Assembly: GCF_045689245.1 (NCBI RefSeq)
Contig: NZ_CP136865.1
Coordinates: 1,798,001 to 1,862,000, forward strand
Direction: 5' to 3'
Source of the DNA: Congregibacter brevis
Lineage (GTDB): Bacteria > Pseudomonadota > Gammaproteobacteria > Pseudomonadales > Halieaceae
DNA: 64,000 nucleotides
Position numbers and translations under genes: made by a program. Shown here one piece after another: positions 32,404 to 41,002 of the stretch (its first letter is position 1; every line of letters starts with the position of its first letter). A model generated the notes under the pieces. That model was given only the letters and a program-made list of their open reading frames with translations. It ran no database searches and was not told where the DNA came from.

Positions 32404-35400
32404 ATGAAGAATACAGCTCTGATTTTCTTACTGTCGGCCGTGTTGCTGGCGCTCTCTTTCACAACTTCTGCCCAAGAAGCGAGTTTCGACCAGAACGTCA
32501 TTTCGGGCATGGAGTGGCGGAACATAGGCCCCAATCGGGGTGGCCGCTCTCTCGGAATTTCTGGAAGTCCGGGTAGAAAGAATGAGTACTATTTTGGCGC
32601 AGTGGGTGGTGGGCTCTGGAAGACCGTCGACGGTGGCCTCAACTGGAAGCCTGTGACCGATGGTCAGCTGACCAGTTCGTCTGTAGGCGCTGTTGCCGTC
32701 GCTGAGACTAACCCTGACGTTGTGTACATCGGTACTGGCGAAACCCAGCTTCGCGGCAACATTATGCAAGGTGATGGGGTATACAAATCTGTCGACGCTG
32801 GGGAGACCTGGGAGAACGTAGGGCTCAAGGATACCCAGGCTATTGCCAGAGTCAGAGTGCATCCGACGGATCCCGACACGGTTTACGTAGCGGCTCTCGG
32901 TCATCCTTATGGCACCAACAAAGAGCGTGGCGTATTTCGGAGTAAAGACGGTGGCGTTTCCTGGAAGAAGGTCCTTTACCTGAGCGATAAAGCGGGCGCG
33001 GCAGATCTGATCATTGATCGTCGAAACCCCGATACGCTTTATGCAACCATTTGGCAGGTGTATCGCACGCCCTGGAAAATGTGGGGAGGTGCGGGTGATA
33101 GCGGTCTGTTTAAATCCACGGACGGTGGGGATACTTGGGAAGAGCTTACGGGTAACCCCGGTATGGCCGAAGCGCCTGTTGGAAAAATAGGAATAACAGT
33201 TTCACCCGTAGACTCTGATCGGCTCTGGGCGATCGTCGAGTCCGCTGAAGGCGGGGTGTTTCGTTCTGATGATGCCGGTGCGACCTGGTCACGTACCAAT
33301 AGCGAGCGAAAGCTGCGTCAGCGTGCCTTTTACTACAGCCGCATCTACGCAGATCCCAAAGATGTGGATACTGTCTATGCGCTAAATACCGGCTTTTATC
33401 AATCTACCGATGGCGGTGAGACTTTCGAGACAACCATCAAGGCTCCTCACGGCGACAATCACGATCTTTGGATTGATCCCAGTAACCCTCTGCGAATGGC
33501 TAATTCAAATGATGGGGGAGGGAATATCTCTATCAATGGCGGCAAGTCGTGGACGGACCAAAATTTCCCAACCTCGCAGCTCTATCACATCATGGTAACC
33601 AGTGACTTTCCCTATCACGTCTGCGGTGCTCAGCAGGACAACTCGACGATGTGTATCCCTAGTGAAGGCTGGGACTTTAAGCAAGCGGGGGGACCTTCGG
33701 CAGAGTACTACTACCCTGCGGGAGGTGGTGAAAGCGGGTACATCGCTCAGCACCCGGACAAGCCCGATTGGTTTTATGCGGGCAGTCAAGGGGCGCTGCT
33801 GACCAAGTTTAACCGCACGACGGGCTATGAGCGTGACGTACAGGTCTATCCACGCTTTTTTTCGGGTGAGCCTGCTAGTGCACTGCCAGAACGATGGCAG
33901 TGGACGTTCCCTATTGTGTTCTCCCCCGTGGACTCATCGCGCCTGTATACGACCTCGCAGCACGTATGGGTGAGTGAGGACGAGGGCCAGAGCTGGTCAA
34001 AAATGAGCCCAGACCTTACTTATGCTGAGCCCGACACCATGGGCAAGACCGGCGGTGTAATTACCAATGACATGAATGGCCCGGAGATCTACGCCACAGT
34101 GTTTGCCTTGGAGCCCTCGCAACATGATGTGAATACAATCTGGGCGGGATCCGATGACGGTCTCATGCATATCACCCGTAATCACGGTGAATCCTGGGAG
34201 AACATTACACCCAAAGACCTGCCTAAACACTCGCGAATCAGCATCATCGATGAGTCGGCCCATTCGCCTGGCACTGCATACATTGCGGTAAAGCGTTATC
34301 AGATGGATGACCGCAAGCCCTACATCTGGAAGACAGATGATTACGGAAAGTCCTGGAGGAAGATCGTCAAAGGTATTCGCGCGGACGACTTCATCCATGT
34401 GGTCAGAGAAGATCCGTTCAAAGCCGGATTACTGTTTGCCGGTGGTGAGCATGCGGTCTACGTGTCCTTTGACGACGGTGAAAACTGGCACTCCTTGCAA
34501 CTCAACATGCCGGATACACAAACCGCTGACTTGCATGTGACCGAGAAAGATCTAGTGGTGGGCACCCATGGTCGATCAATTTATGTGCTGGACGATATAG
34601 CGCCCCTTAGAGAGTATTCCTCGGAGATAGCGGCGGCCAAGTTCCATTTGTTTGAGCCTTTGTACGCGGTACGCCGGGTTCAGGAAGCTTCAATTCAATA
34701 TTATTTAGCTGAAGAGGCCGAGGAAGTCCGCATCTCGGTGATTGATAGTCAGGGCAATGTCATTGTTGAGAAGACTGGCAGGGAGCCGGAGCTGGAAGAG
34801 GTCGACGACCCCTATGCCCGCTGGTATGGCGCGTTACCGAAAGACCCGACGACCGCCAAGGGATTGAACGTCTGGTCCTGGAATAATCGCTATGCCGGTG
34901 CTGCGGATTTTGAGGGCATGATTATCTGGTCAGGCCGTCCGCAATTGGGTCCCATTGCCCCTCCCGGTGAGTACACGGTCTCTATGACGGTTGATGGCGA
35001 CACGCAGAGCGCGACCTTTATGCTCAAGTCTGATCCTCGCTTTGATGTGCCTGAATCTGATATTCAAGAGCAGTTCGAGTTTGCCATGCAGATCCGAGAC
35101 GCTACGGATGCAGCTAACAAAGGAGTAATCCGCATTCGTGAGCTGAAAAGCCAGCTCGAGGAGCAGTTGGGTGAGGCTCCATCAAAACGCCTTGCGAGAG
35201 CTGCCGATAAGTTTATCGATAAGTTGAGTGTGGTAGAGGGAGAGCTTTATCAGGTGAAGAACGTGAGTCCGCAAGATCCGCTCAACTTCCCGATAAAGCT
35301 CAATAACCGCCTCGCCTACCTGCAAAGGAGTACCGAGAGCGGCGATGGTCGTCCCACGCAGGGGCAGCTCGATGTCTTTGCTCTTTTAAAGGATGAGCTT

Positions 35401-35502
35401 GATGGTTTACTTGCGGATTTGAATGAGGCGATCGATAACGATCTACCCAAGCTCAATGAAGCGCTCGAGAAAGACGGCCTGCAGAGCCTGGGAGCTGATT
35501 GA
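32404..35502 (+). CDS. Large secreted Asp-box (VPS10/sortilin-like) protein, copy 3
   Basis: A 1,032-residue exported protein (signal peptide MKNTALIFLLSAVLLALS to TSAQE) with eleven Asp-box motifs matching copies 1 and 2 in order (TVDGGLNW, SVDAGETW, SKDGGVSW, STDGGDTW, SDDAGATW, STDGGETF, SINGGKSW, SEDEGQSW, TRNHGESW, TDDYGKSW, SFDDGENW) and a helical C-terminal segment with NPLNFPIKLNNRLAYL-like sequence also present in copy 1. It is therefore closest to copy 1. No catalytic site was recognised. ATG 32404 gives a clean signal peptide; an in-frame start seven codons earlier does not. It is divergent from the Spondin_N operon, so the two could share control. Confidence 0.86.
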   Translation: MKNTALIFLLSAVLLALSFTTSAQEASFDQNVISGMEWRNIGPNRGGRSLGISGSPGRKNEYYFGAVGGGLWKTVDGGLNWKPVTDGQLTSSSVGAVAVAETNPDVVYIGTGETQLRGNIMQGDGVYKSVDAGETWENVGLKDTQAIARVRVHPTDPDTVYVAALGHPYGTNKERGVFRSKDGGVSWKKVLYLSDKAGAADLIIDRRNPDTLYATIWQVYRTPWKMWGGAGDSGLFKSTDGGDTWEELTGNPGMAEAPVGKIGITVSPVDSDRLWAIVESAEGGVFRSDDAGATWSRTNSERKLRQRAFYYSRIYADPKDVDTVYALNTGFYQSTDGGETFETTIKAPHGDNHDLWIDPSNPLRMANSNDGGGNISINGGKSWTDQNFPTSQLYHIMVTSDFPYHVCGAQQDNSTMCIPSEGWDFKQAGGPSAEYYYPAGGGESGYIAQHPDKPDWFYAGSQGALLTKFNRTTGYERDVQVYPRFFSGEPASALPERWQWTFPIVFSPVDSSRLYTTSQHVWVSEDEGQSWSKMSPDLTYAEPDTMGKTGGVITNDMNGPEIYATVFALEPSQHDVNTIWAGSDDGLMHITRNHGESWENITPKDLPKHSRISIIDESAHSPGTAYIAVKRYQMDDRKPYIWKTDDYGKSWRKIVKGIRADDFIHVVREDPFKAGLLFAGGEHAVYVSFDDGENWHSLQLNMPDTQTADLHVTEKDLVVGTHGRSIYVLDDIAPLREYSSEIAAAKFHLFEPLYAVRRVQEASIQYYLAEEAEEVRISVIDSQGNVIVEKTGREPELEEVDDPYARWYGALPKDPTTAKGLNVWSWNNRYAGAADFEGMIIWSGRPQLGPIAPPGEYTVSMTVDGDTQSATFMLKSDPRFDVPESDIQEQFEFAMQIRDATDAANKGVIRIRELKSQLEEQLGEAPSKRLARAADKFIDKLSVVEGELYQVKNVSPQDPLNFPIKLNNRLAYLQRSTESGDGRPTQGQLDVFALLKDELDGLLADLNEAIDNDLPKLNEALEKDGLQSLGAD

Positions 35503-35517
35503 TCTCGACTCGAGTGC

Positions 35518-36456
35518 CTAGGGGATAACGATCGGCTCCAGATGAACTGGCAGAATTACCCGCGAGTCGGGTGATACCTGCTTTGCGGTTTCGACGAAGG
35601 GAATCAGGTTGCGTTTTACGTTAGTCTCCTGAGAGAAGCCATAAGGCAGTCGAAAGTTGTCCCAGTGGGTAGGAATGACAATCGGTGGAAAGTCCGTGGA
35701 TTCGAGTAGGCGACGGTCGTAATCGTAAAGACCGAGACGCGAACCGTTTATTCCCGCAAGGAGGATGTCAGGTTCCAGACCTTCGAACTCTCGTTCGATA
35801 AAGTTCATCGATCCCATGGTTAGTATGCTGCGGCCGCCGAGACGCACCAAAAAACTCAATGCTCCCCCCTCAATAAACTGCTCAATGCGCAGCGGTGCCT
35901 TTAGGTAGGTGCTCACGTCGTAGGTCCGGTTATCGATATAGTGTTTTTGATTGAGTGCTGAGTGAAGGCCGGGTACGACTCGTACGCTAAAACCGTCAAA
36001 CAGATAGTCCTCTCCGCCTTTAACCGGGTACAGCTGCTCGTCCGGAATCCCATATGCCCTGAGAATCATGATGACCGTCTCAGTGCCCACTACTTTCGCG
36101 CCGGTCTTCTTAGCGATGAACGGCACATCACCCAGGTGATCAAAGTGCCCGTGCTGCATCAGAATGTAGTCGGCTTCAGGAATGAGTTTGGCGACAAGGT
36201 CCTCGTCCACAGGCGCTGGATCGGTGCGCTTATAGATTGGGCGCTCATCGTCCGGGTGCCCCGCACCGCCATACTGAATCCGTGAGGGCCACGGATCTAC
36301 AAGAATGATGGTCTCTCCGTCGGTAATGCGCCAGCCTGCGGCGCCAAAGTAGGTCATTTCCAGAGGTGATTGTGTTTGCGCAATTGCTAGCGGTGAAGCC
36401 GCTATGGTCAATAACGCGGCGAAACAACGGGGAAACAATCTGCGTAAGTCGATCAT
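35518..36456 (-). CDS. Secreted MBL-fold metallo-hydrolase
   Basis: A 312-residue metallo-beta-lactamase-fold protein of the UlaG/YycJ-like type. It has a signal peptide (MIDLRRLFPRCFAALLTIAA, ending AIAQ), EMTYFGAAGWRI, ILVDPWPS, the metal motif LMQHGHFDHLGD (HxHxDH), and a C-terminal PTHWDNFRLPYG with metal ligand His. Two-metal hydrolase activity is expected, but the substrate cannot be named. ATG 36456 has AGAGG about 6 nt upstream; a longer frame to 36564 lacks support. Its gene is convergent with Asp-box copy 3 (15 nt between stops). Confidence 0.88.
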   Translation of the reverse strand: MIDLRRLFPRCFAALLTIAASPLAIAQTQSPLEMTYFGAAGWRITDGETIILVDPWPSRIQYGGAGHPDDERPIYKRTDPAPVDEDLVAKLIPEADYILMQHGHFDHLGDVPFIAKKTGAKVVGTETVIMILRAYGIPDEQLYPVKGGEDYLFDGFSVRVVPGLHSALNQKHYIDNRTYDVSTYLKAPLRIEQFIEGGALSFLVRLGGRSILTMGSMNFIEREFEGLEPDILLAGINGSRLGLYDYDRRLLESTDFPPIVIPTHWDNFRLPYGFSQETNVKRNLIPFVETAKQVSPDSRVILPVHLEPIVIP

Positions 36457-36661
36457 AGGAACCTCTGAATCAAAGGATTGCTTAAGAGACAGGCCTGACA
36501 TTAGCACTGGAAAAACTAGAATGGCATCAGTTTTCATCCGCTTTTGCACGACTGGGTATCGCACGGCGGCAAGGGTATCCTATGGGATACATGCTTTAAT
36601 GGTTGTTTACCGCGCGTTCCTCCTGCGGTACTGAATCTACGGTTTCTAGTGAGGGCAAAGC

Positions 36662-37003
36662 ATGTCAGATAAGTTTTTCTTCAAGGGGCGTCAGGATGCC
36701 CGTCAGGACTATGCCGGGGGCGCTTATCAAGCGAAGGGGGGTAGTGCTGCCGGTAGTGAAAAGTATCCCCTGAAATTGGTTGTGACCAGTGCGGCGCGAC
36801 AAGCTGAAGTGCAAACCCTTGTGGACGATGCAAAGCTCCACGCACATATCACCCTCGATACTAATGATGATGCTGAGGAGTCGATTAAAGAGCTCACGGC
36901 CTTATTAAGCAAAGGACCTACTGTTACCGTTGAAAAGACCCCTGCCCGCAACGAGCCATGTAGCTGCGGCAGCGGCAAGAAGTATAAAAAGTGCTGCGGA
37001 TGA
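36662..37003 (+). CDS. PBPRA1643-type SEC-C metal-binding protein
   Basis: A 113-residue cytoplasmic protein. The N-terminus SDKFFFKGRQDARQDYAGG is characteristic of the PBPRA1643 family. The middle (about 40-85) is an alpha/beta segment, and residues 97-113 form a SEC-C zinc motif (EPCSCGSGKKYKKCCG), a C-x-C-x8-CC cluster. In SecA this motif binds SecB and ribosomes, so this protein may be a small adaptor, but its role is not defined. The stop overlaps the D-aminoacylase start by 4 nt (ATGA). Confidence 0.9.
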   Translation: MSDKFFFKGRQDARQDYAGGAYQAKGGSAAGSEKYPLKLVVTSAARQAEVQTLVDDAKLHAHITLDTNDDAEESIKELTALLSKGPTVTVEKTPARNEPCSCGSGKKYKKCCG

Positions 37004-38616
37004 TAAACCTCATGTCTTTGATACGAACGCCATTGATTGCGATCCTTGCAGTGCTGTCTTTCGCGCCGAGTGCTTGCGGTGAAGATAGATTCGATCTTAT
37101 TGTTGCGGGCGGTCGGATTGTTGATGGCTCGGGTAATCCTTGGTATCAAGCTGATGTCGGCGTTGTCGGCGACCGCATTGTTCGCATTGGCGATCTGAGC
37201 TCCTTCACTGCTACACGCAGAATTGATGCTACGGGGCTTACGGTGACTCCAGGCTTCATCGATCCTCATACGCATGCGCTTCCAGGTATTTTTGACGTGC
37301 CCAACGCCGAAAGCTCGCTTTTGCAGGGGGTCACCACTCTTACTGATGGTAACGATGGCAGTTCACCGTTTCCCATCGATGAGCACTATGCGGAGATCGC
37401 TGCGCACAAGATAAGCCCTAACTGGGCGGTTTTTGTGGGTCAGGGCACGATCCGGGATGCAGTAATAGGTAAGGACGACCGTAAGGCAACACCGGTAGAA
37501 ATGTCACAAATGAAGCAGATGGTCCGCGAGGCTATGGAGCAGGGCGCTCTAGGTATTTCCACGGGACTTTTTTATGTACCCGGGAGCTTTACTCCGACAG
37601 AGGAAGTCATAGAGCTGTCGCGCATCGCGGGGGAGTACGGCGGTATATACATCTCGCATATGCGAGAAGAGGCTGCGGAGATCATCGAATCGGTGAACGA
37701 AACCATCCGCATTGGTATGGAAGCAGATATCCCGGTTCAGATAACTCACCATAAAGTCATCGGTGCAAAAAACTGGGGCTTATCAAAGGACACTCTACGG
37801 CTGGTCGATGAAGCGCGTGCTGACGGCATTGATGTCACCATGGATCAGTACCCATATACCGCATCGCAAACCTATATAACCGCGTTGATTCCCCAGTGGG
37901 CTCAAGCGGGAGGGCGCGAGCAATTGCTTGCGCGGATTGATGATCCCGAGACCCGGGCTGAGGTGAAAGCGGCGGTGGTCGACAAGATTCTGTTCGACCG
38001 TGGCGGCGGTCATCCCAAGAACGTGTTTATCTCTCGCTGCGCATGGAATCCGGATCTGGAGGGTAAAAGCCTCGCAGAGCTCGCTGAAGCCAGAGGCCTC
38101 GCGCCGACACCGGAAAATGCCGCAGATGTCGTGTTCGACATCATTCGTAGCGGTGGCGCCATCGCGGTCTATCACGCGATCGATGCAGAAGATGTTGACC
38201 GCATCATGCAGCATCCGGCGAGTGCGATTGGCTCTGATGGTCAGGTAATCGTGTTTGGCCAGGGTGCTGCCCATCCACGTCAGTATGGCTCTTTTGCGCG
38301 GGTGTTGGGGTACTACGTTCGAGAGCGGCAGGTGATCAGTCTCGAGGAGGCTGTGCGCAAAATGAGTAGTGCGTCAGCCCTTCGGCTTGGGATCCATGAT
38401 CGAGGATTTATCAACAATGGGTATTTTGCTGATATTGCTATCTTCGATGCGGACGAGATCATCGACAAGGCGACTTTCGATAACCCTCATCAGTATGCCG
38501 TTGGCATGAAGTATGTGCTGGTCAATGGAGAGATAGTTGTAGAGGAGGGGAGTCACACCGGTCGACGCCCTGGAAGAGTGTTACATGGCCCAGGCTACAT
38601 TGGTCGGGTGGACTAA
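37000..38616 (+). CDS. Exported D-aminoacylase / N-acyl-D-amino acid deacylase
   Basis: Amidohydrolase-superfamily enzyme that releases D-amino acids from N-acyl-D-amino acids. Metal and catalytic signatures: FIDPHTHALPG (HxH), SHMREEA (His), THHKVIGAKN (His) and SAIGSDGQV (Asp); the second beta-domain is split between the ends, with DLIVAGGRIVDGSG at the start and GRRPGRVLHGPG at the end. Unlike cytosolic homologues it has a signal peptide (about 1-30, ending FAPSACGED), so it would act in the periplasm on peptidoglycan- or diet-derived material. Start at ATG 37000, overlapping the SEC-C gene stop (ATGA). Its stop overlaps the next start (TAATG). Confidence 0.9.
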   Translation: MINLMSLIRTPLIAILAVLSFAPSACGEDRFDLIVAGGRIVDGSGNPWYQADVGVVGDRIVRIGDLSSFTATRRIDATGLTVTPGFIDPHTHALPGIFDVPNAESSLLQGVTTLTDGNDGSSPFPIDEHYAEIAAHKISPNWAVFVGQGTIRDAVIGKDDRKATPVEMSQMKQMVREAMEQGALGISTGLFYVPGSFTPTEEVIELSRIAGEYGGIYISHMREEAAEIIESVNETIRIGMEADIPVQITHHKVIGAKNWGLSKDTLRLVDEARADGIDVTMDQYPYTASQTYITALIPQWAQAGGREQLLARIDDPETRAEVKAAVVDKILFDRGGGHPKNVFISRCAWNPDLEGKSLAELAEARGLAPTPENAADVVFDIIRSGGAIAVYHAIDAEDVDRIMQHPASAIGSDGQVIVFGQGAAHPRQYGSFARVLGYYVRERQVISLEEAVRKMSSASALRLGIHDRGFINNGYFADIAIFDADEIIDKATFDNPHQYAVGMKYVLVNGEIVVEEGSHTGRRPGRVLHGPGYIGRVD

Positions 38617-39635
38617 TGCCAGTTCGCGTTCTCATTGCCAGCTTTTTGGAGCCAGAATACGTCGAGCAAATTCGAGCGGTGGACTCACGCCTTGAGGTCA
38701 TCTACGAACCAGCGCTCATCGCAAAACCTCGTTACCCTGCTGATCACAAGGGTGATACCTTTGAGCGGTCCGCAGAGCAAGAAGAGCAGTGGCTAAAGCT
38801 CCTTGCGGAGTCGGAGATCATTTTTGATTTTGATCAGACGCATCTTGATGACTTGCCGGAGCTTGCAGGCAGCGCTAAGTGGCTGCAAACAACCAGCTCG
38901 GGCGTTGCACGCTTCCTTTCTGAGCGCGGCTATGACCGGCGTATGCCCAACACTGTGTTTACCAATGCCGCGGGCATTCATGCCCAGCCGTTGGCCGAGT
39001 TTTGTTTCATGGTCATGACGATCTTCAACAAGGGCTTTCTGAGATTGATGGAAGAGCAAAAGGCGAAGCGCTGGGAGCGTTACGCTGGTTTTGATCTCAG
39101 TAATAAAACCATAGTCATCGTGGGCCTTGGGAAGGTGGGTGAGGAAGTGGCGCGGCTGGCCAAGCAGTTTCGGATGAACGTCATTGGAGTGAAGCGATCT
39201 ACGATCCACGCAGACCCTAATGCGCTTAACGTTGACGAAATTTATCCGCCCGACGCGCTGGATAAGGTTTTGCCTCGAGCCGAATTTTTGGTTTTGATTG
39301 CTCCGCATACCGCCGAAACTGAAAACATGATGGGCGGGGATCAGTTTGCTTTGATGCCGAGCGATGCGGTACTGGTCAACATCGGCAGAGGCGCTCTGGT
39401 AGATGAAGCCGCCTTAATGGCTTCTCTCAACAGCGGACATCTGCGAGGAGCGGGTTTGGATGTTTTCCAAACTGAGCCGTTGCCACAAGATAGCCCCCTT
39501 TGGGAAATGCCCAACGTCATTGTCAGTCCCCATTCGGCGAGCACCACTAACAACGAGAATCAATTGATCACCGATTTGTTTTGCCAAAACTTGCACTTGT
39601 ATCTTGCGGGCAGACCTCTGATCAACGTGGTGTAA
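38616..39635 (+). CDS. D-2-hydroxyacid dehydrogenase (NAD-dependent)
   Basis: Cytoplasmic oxidoreductase of the D-isomer-specific 2-hydroxyacid dehydrogenase family, interconverting 2-oxo acids and D-2-hydroxy acids. NAD-binding Rossmann core around residues 140-300 with VGLGKVGEEVARLAKQF; catalytic Arg in NIGRGALVDEAAL, Glu in DVFQTEPLPQ and His in VSPHSAST. The N-terminal segment (about 1-110) is longer and more variable than in lactate dehydrogenases, and the substrate is undetermined. Start overlaps the aminoacylase stop by one base (TAATG), so translation is coupled; 2-oxo acids from deaminated D-amino acids are a plausible substrate, by inference only. Confidence 0.92.
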   Translation: MPVRVLIASFLEPEYVEQIRAVDSRLEVIYEPALIAKPRYPADHKGDTFERSAEQEEQWLKLLAESEIIFDFDQTHLDDLPELAGSAKWLQTTSSGVARFLSERGYDRRMPNTVFTNAAGIHAQPLAEFCFMVMTIFNKGFLRLMEEQKAKRWERYAGFDLSNKTIVIVGLGKVGEEVARLAKQFRMNVIGVKRSTIHADPNALNVDEIYPPDALDKVLPRAEFLVLIAPHTAETENMMGGDQFALMPSDAVLVNIGRGALVDEAALMASLNSGHLRGAGLDVFQTEPLPQDSPLWEMPNVIVSPHSASTTNNENQLITDLFCQNLHLYLAGRPLINVV

Positions 39636-39698
39636 ATGCCTTCAGCCAGGTAGTGGCTTGGCGCTCGAGAAGTAAACGTTACGGTAGAGGACTAAACC

Positions 39699-40859
39699 AT
39701 GCTGGAGCCGACATCAGATAACACAGCCATCGTTTTGATTCTGGTGCTAACGGTCCTTTGTGCGATTTGGCTCGAGAAGAATACCAAAACCTTTGAGAAA
39801 ATCGGTGCCGCTGCGCTGAGTATTCTCATTGGCATGCTGTTGTCTAACGTAGGCGTCATTCCAGGGGAGTCGGTTGTCTACGACTTCTTTCGTGGACCGG
39901 GTGTACTGGCAGGCATTACGCTGTTTCTCTTAACTGTGGACTTAGCTTCGATAAGGCAAGCCGGTGGTCCGATGCTTAAAGCCTTTTTGCTTGGCGCCTG
40001 TGGTGCGGCTTTCGGGGGCGCTGCAATGGGCTTTCTGTTTGTAGATGCGATAGGCCCCGATACCTGGAAGCTCTCCGGGCAGTTTGCGGCCACCTACATT
40101 GGTGGTGGAGTCAATTTCGCCGCAGTGGGTCAGGCTCTGGACACATCGAGTGAGTACTTTACTGCGGGGGTTGCCGCGGACGTTATCGTCACCGCTATCT
40201 GGCTGATCGCCTGCATTACGATTCCCGAGTTTTTTGGGAAGCGCGATCCGCAGATCGAATCTTCTACACTCGGCAAGCCCGTCGAGGGAGCCGACGCGAA
40301 ATCCGCCATTGGGAGTCTTCTCTACTCCAGCGGAAAACCGATTACTCTTCGTGATCTCGCTATGCTGATGTCCATTGTCATGGTCTGCATGTGGCTATCT
40401 CGGCTGATTAGTACTTGGGTGCCAATCATTCCCATGATCATTTGGCTCACGACGCTAGTACTGGTTCTTGCCCAATTCCGGGTTGTGAAGAACCTGTCGG
40501 GCGCGCTTGTGCTGGGCAATTATCTACTGCTCTTGTTTCTAGCAACCAACGGGGCTGTCTCGGTTATCGCAAGGATCATTGAAATAGGCCCGGCCATTTT
40601 TTACTTTGCCTTAGGCACGGTGCTTATTCACGGGGTGATCATTTTCGGTGTAGGCATCATGCTCAAGATAGACTCGACCGTGATCGCTATCGCTTCTCAG
40701 GCAAATATAGGCGGAGCGTCTTCCGCTATGGCGATTGCGGGAGCGAGGGGCGTGCCTAACTTAATCTTGCCGGGCATTGCGGTTGGTTTGTTGGGAACGG
40801 CCTTAGGCAACTATGTTGGTTTATTGCTCGCGAACGTCATGAAAATCTTCATTGGCTAG
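39699..40859 (+). CDS. DUF819 family multi-pass membrane protein
   Basis: A 386-residue integral inner-membrane protein with about ten hydrophobic segments. The family-specific pattern is visible in AATYIGGGVNFAAVGQAL and its repeat-related ANIGGASSAMAIAGARG, with GIAVGLLGTALGNYVGLLLAN at the end. DUF819 proteins (YjcL-like) are predicted transporters whose substrates are unproven. ATG 39699 follows GAGGA by 8 nt. It lies 63 nt after the dehydrogenase gene on the same strand, so it may carry the D-amino acid, hydroxy acid or keto acid handled by the preceding enzymes; this link is inference from position. Confidence 0.88.
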   Translation: MLEPTSDNTAIVLILVLTVLCAIWLEKNTKTFEKIGAAALSILIGMLLSNVGVIPGESVVYDFFRGPGVLAGITLFLLTVDLASIRQAGGPMLKAFLLGACGAAFGGAAMGFLFVDAIGPDTWKLSGQFAATYIGGGVNFAAVGQALDTSSEYFTAGVAADVIVTAIWLIACITIPEFFGKRDPQIESSTLGKPVEGADAKSAIGSLLYSSGKPITLRDLAMLMSIVMVCMWLSRLISTWVPIIPMIIWLTTLVLVLAQFRVVKNLSGALVLGNYLLLLFLATNGAVSVIARIIEIGPAIFYFALGTVLIHGVIIFGVGIMLKIDSTVIAIASQANIGGASSAMAIAGARGVPNLILPGIAVGLLGTALGNYVGLLLANVMKIFIG

Positions 40860-40933
40860 TTAAAGCGGCGCTCCCTCGGGCTTGAGAGGTTGGCTGCGAG
40901 GACTGGAGTCCTTCGGCGCCTAGTTCACATCGC

Positions 40934-40961
40934 TTGCATTCTGTGCGCTGGAGGCTTTAAT
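40934..40961 (+). promoter_or_regulatory. Candidate sigma-70 promoter of the P450 operon
   Basis: TTGCAT (40934-40939) and TTTAAT (40956-40961) are separated by 16 nt. The -10 matches five of six consensus bases; the -35 matches three. Transcription would begin about 35 nt before the P450 ATG. Confidence 0.3.
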
Positions 40962-41002
40962 AGGAGTGGTATTCCCATAACAAATATAAGCGAGGAAAAA
41001 TC

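Noticed and set aside
18252..35502. Sialidase function for the three Asp-box proteins
   Set aside because: Asp boxes alone occur in many propellers; the FRIP motif and an Arg triad could not be found, so VPS10/sortilin-like is preferred.
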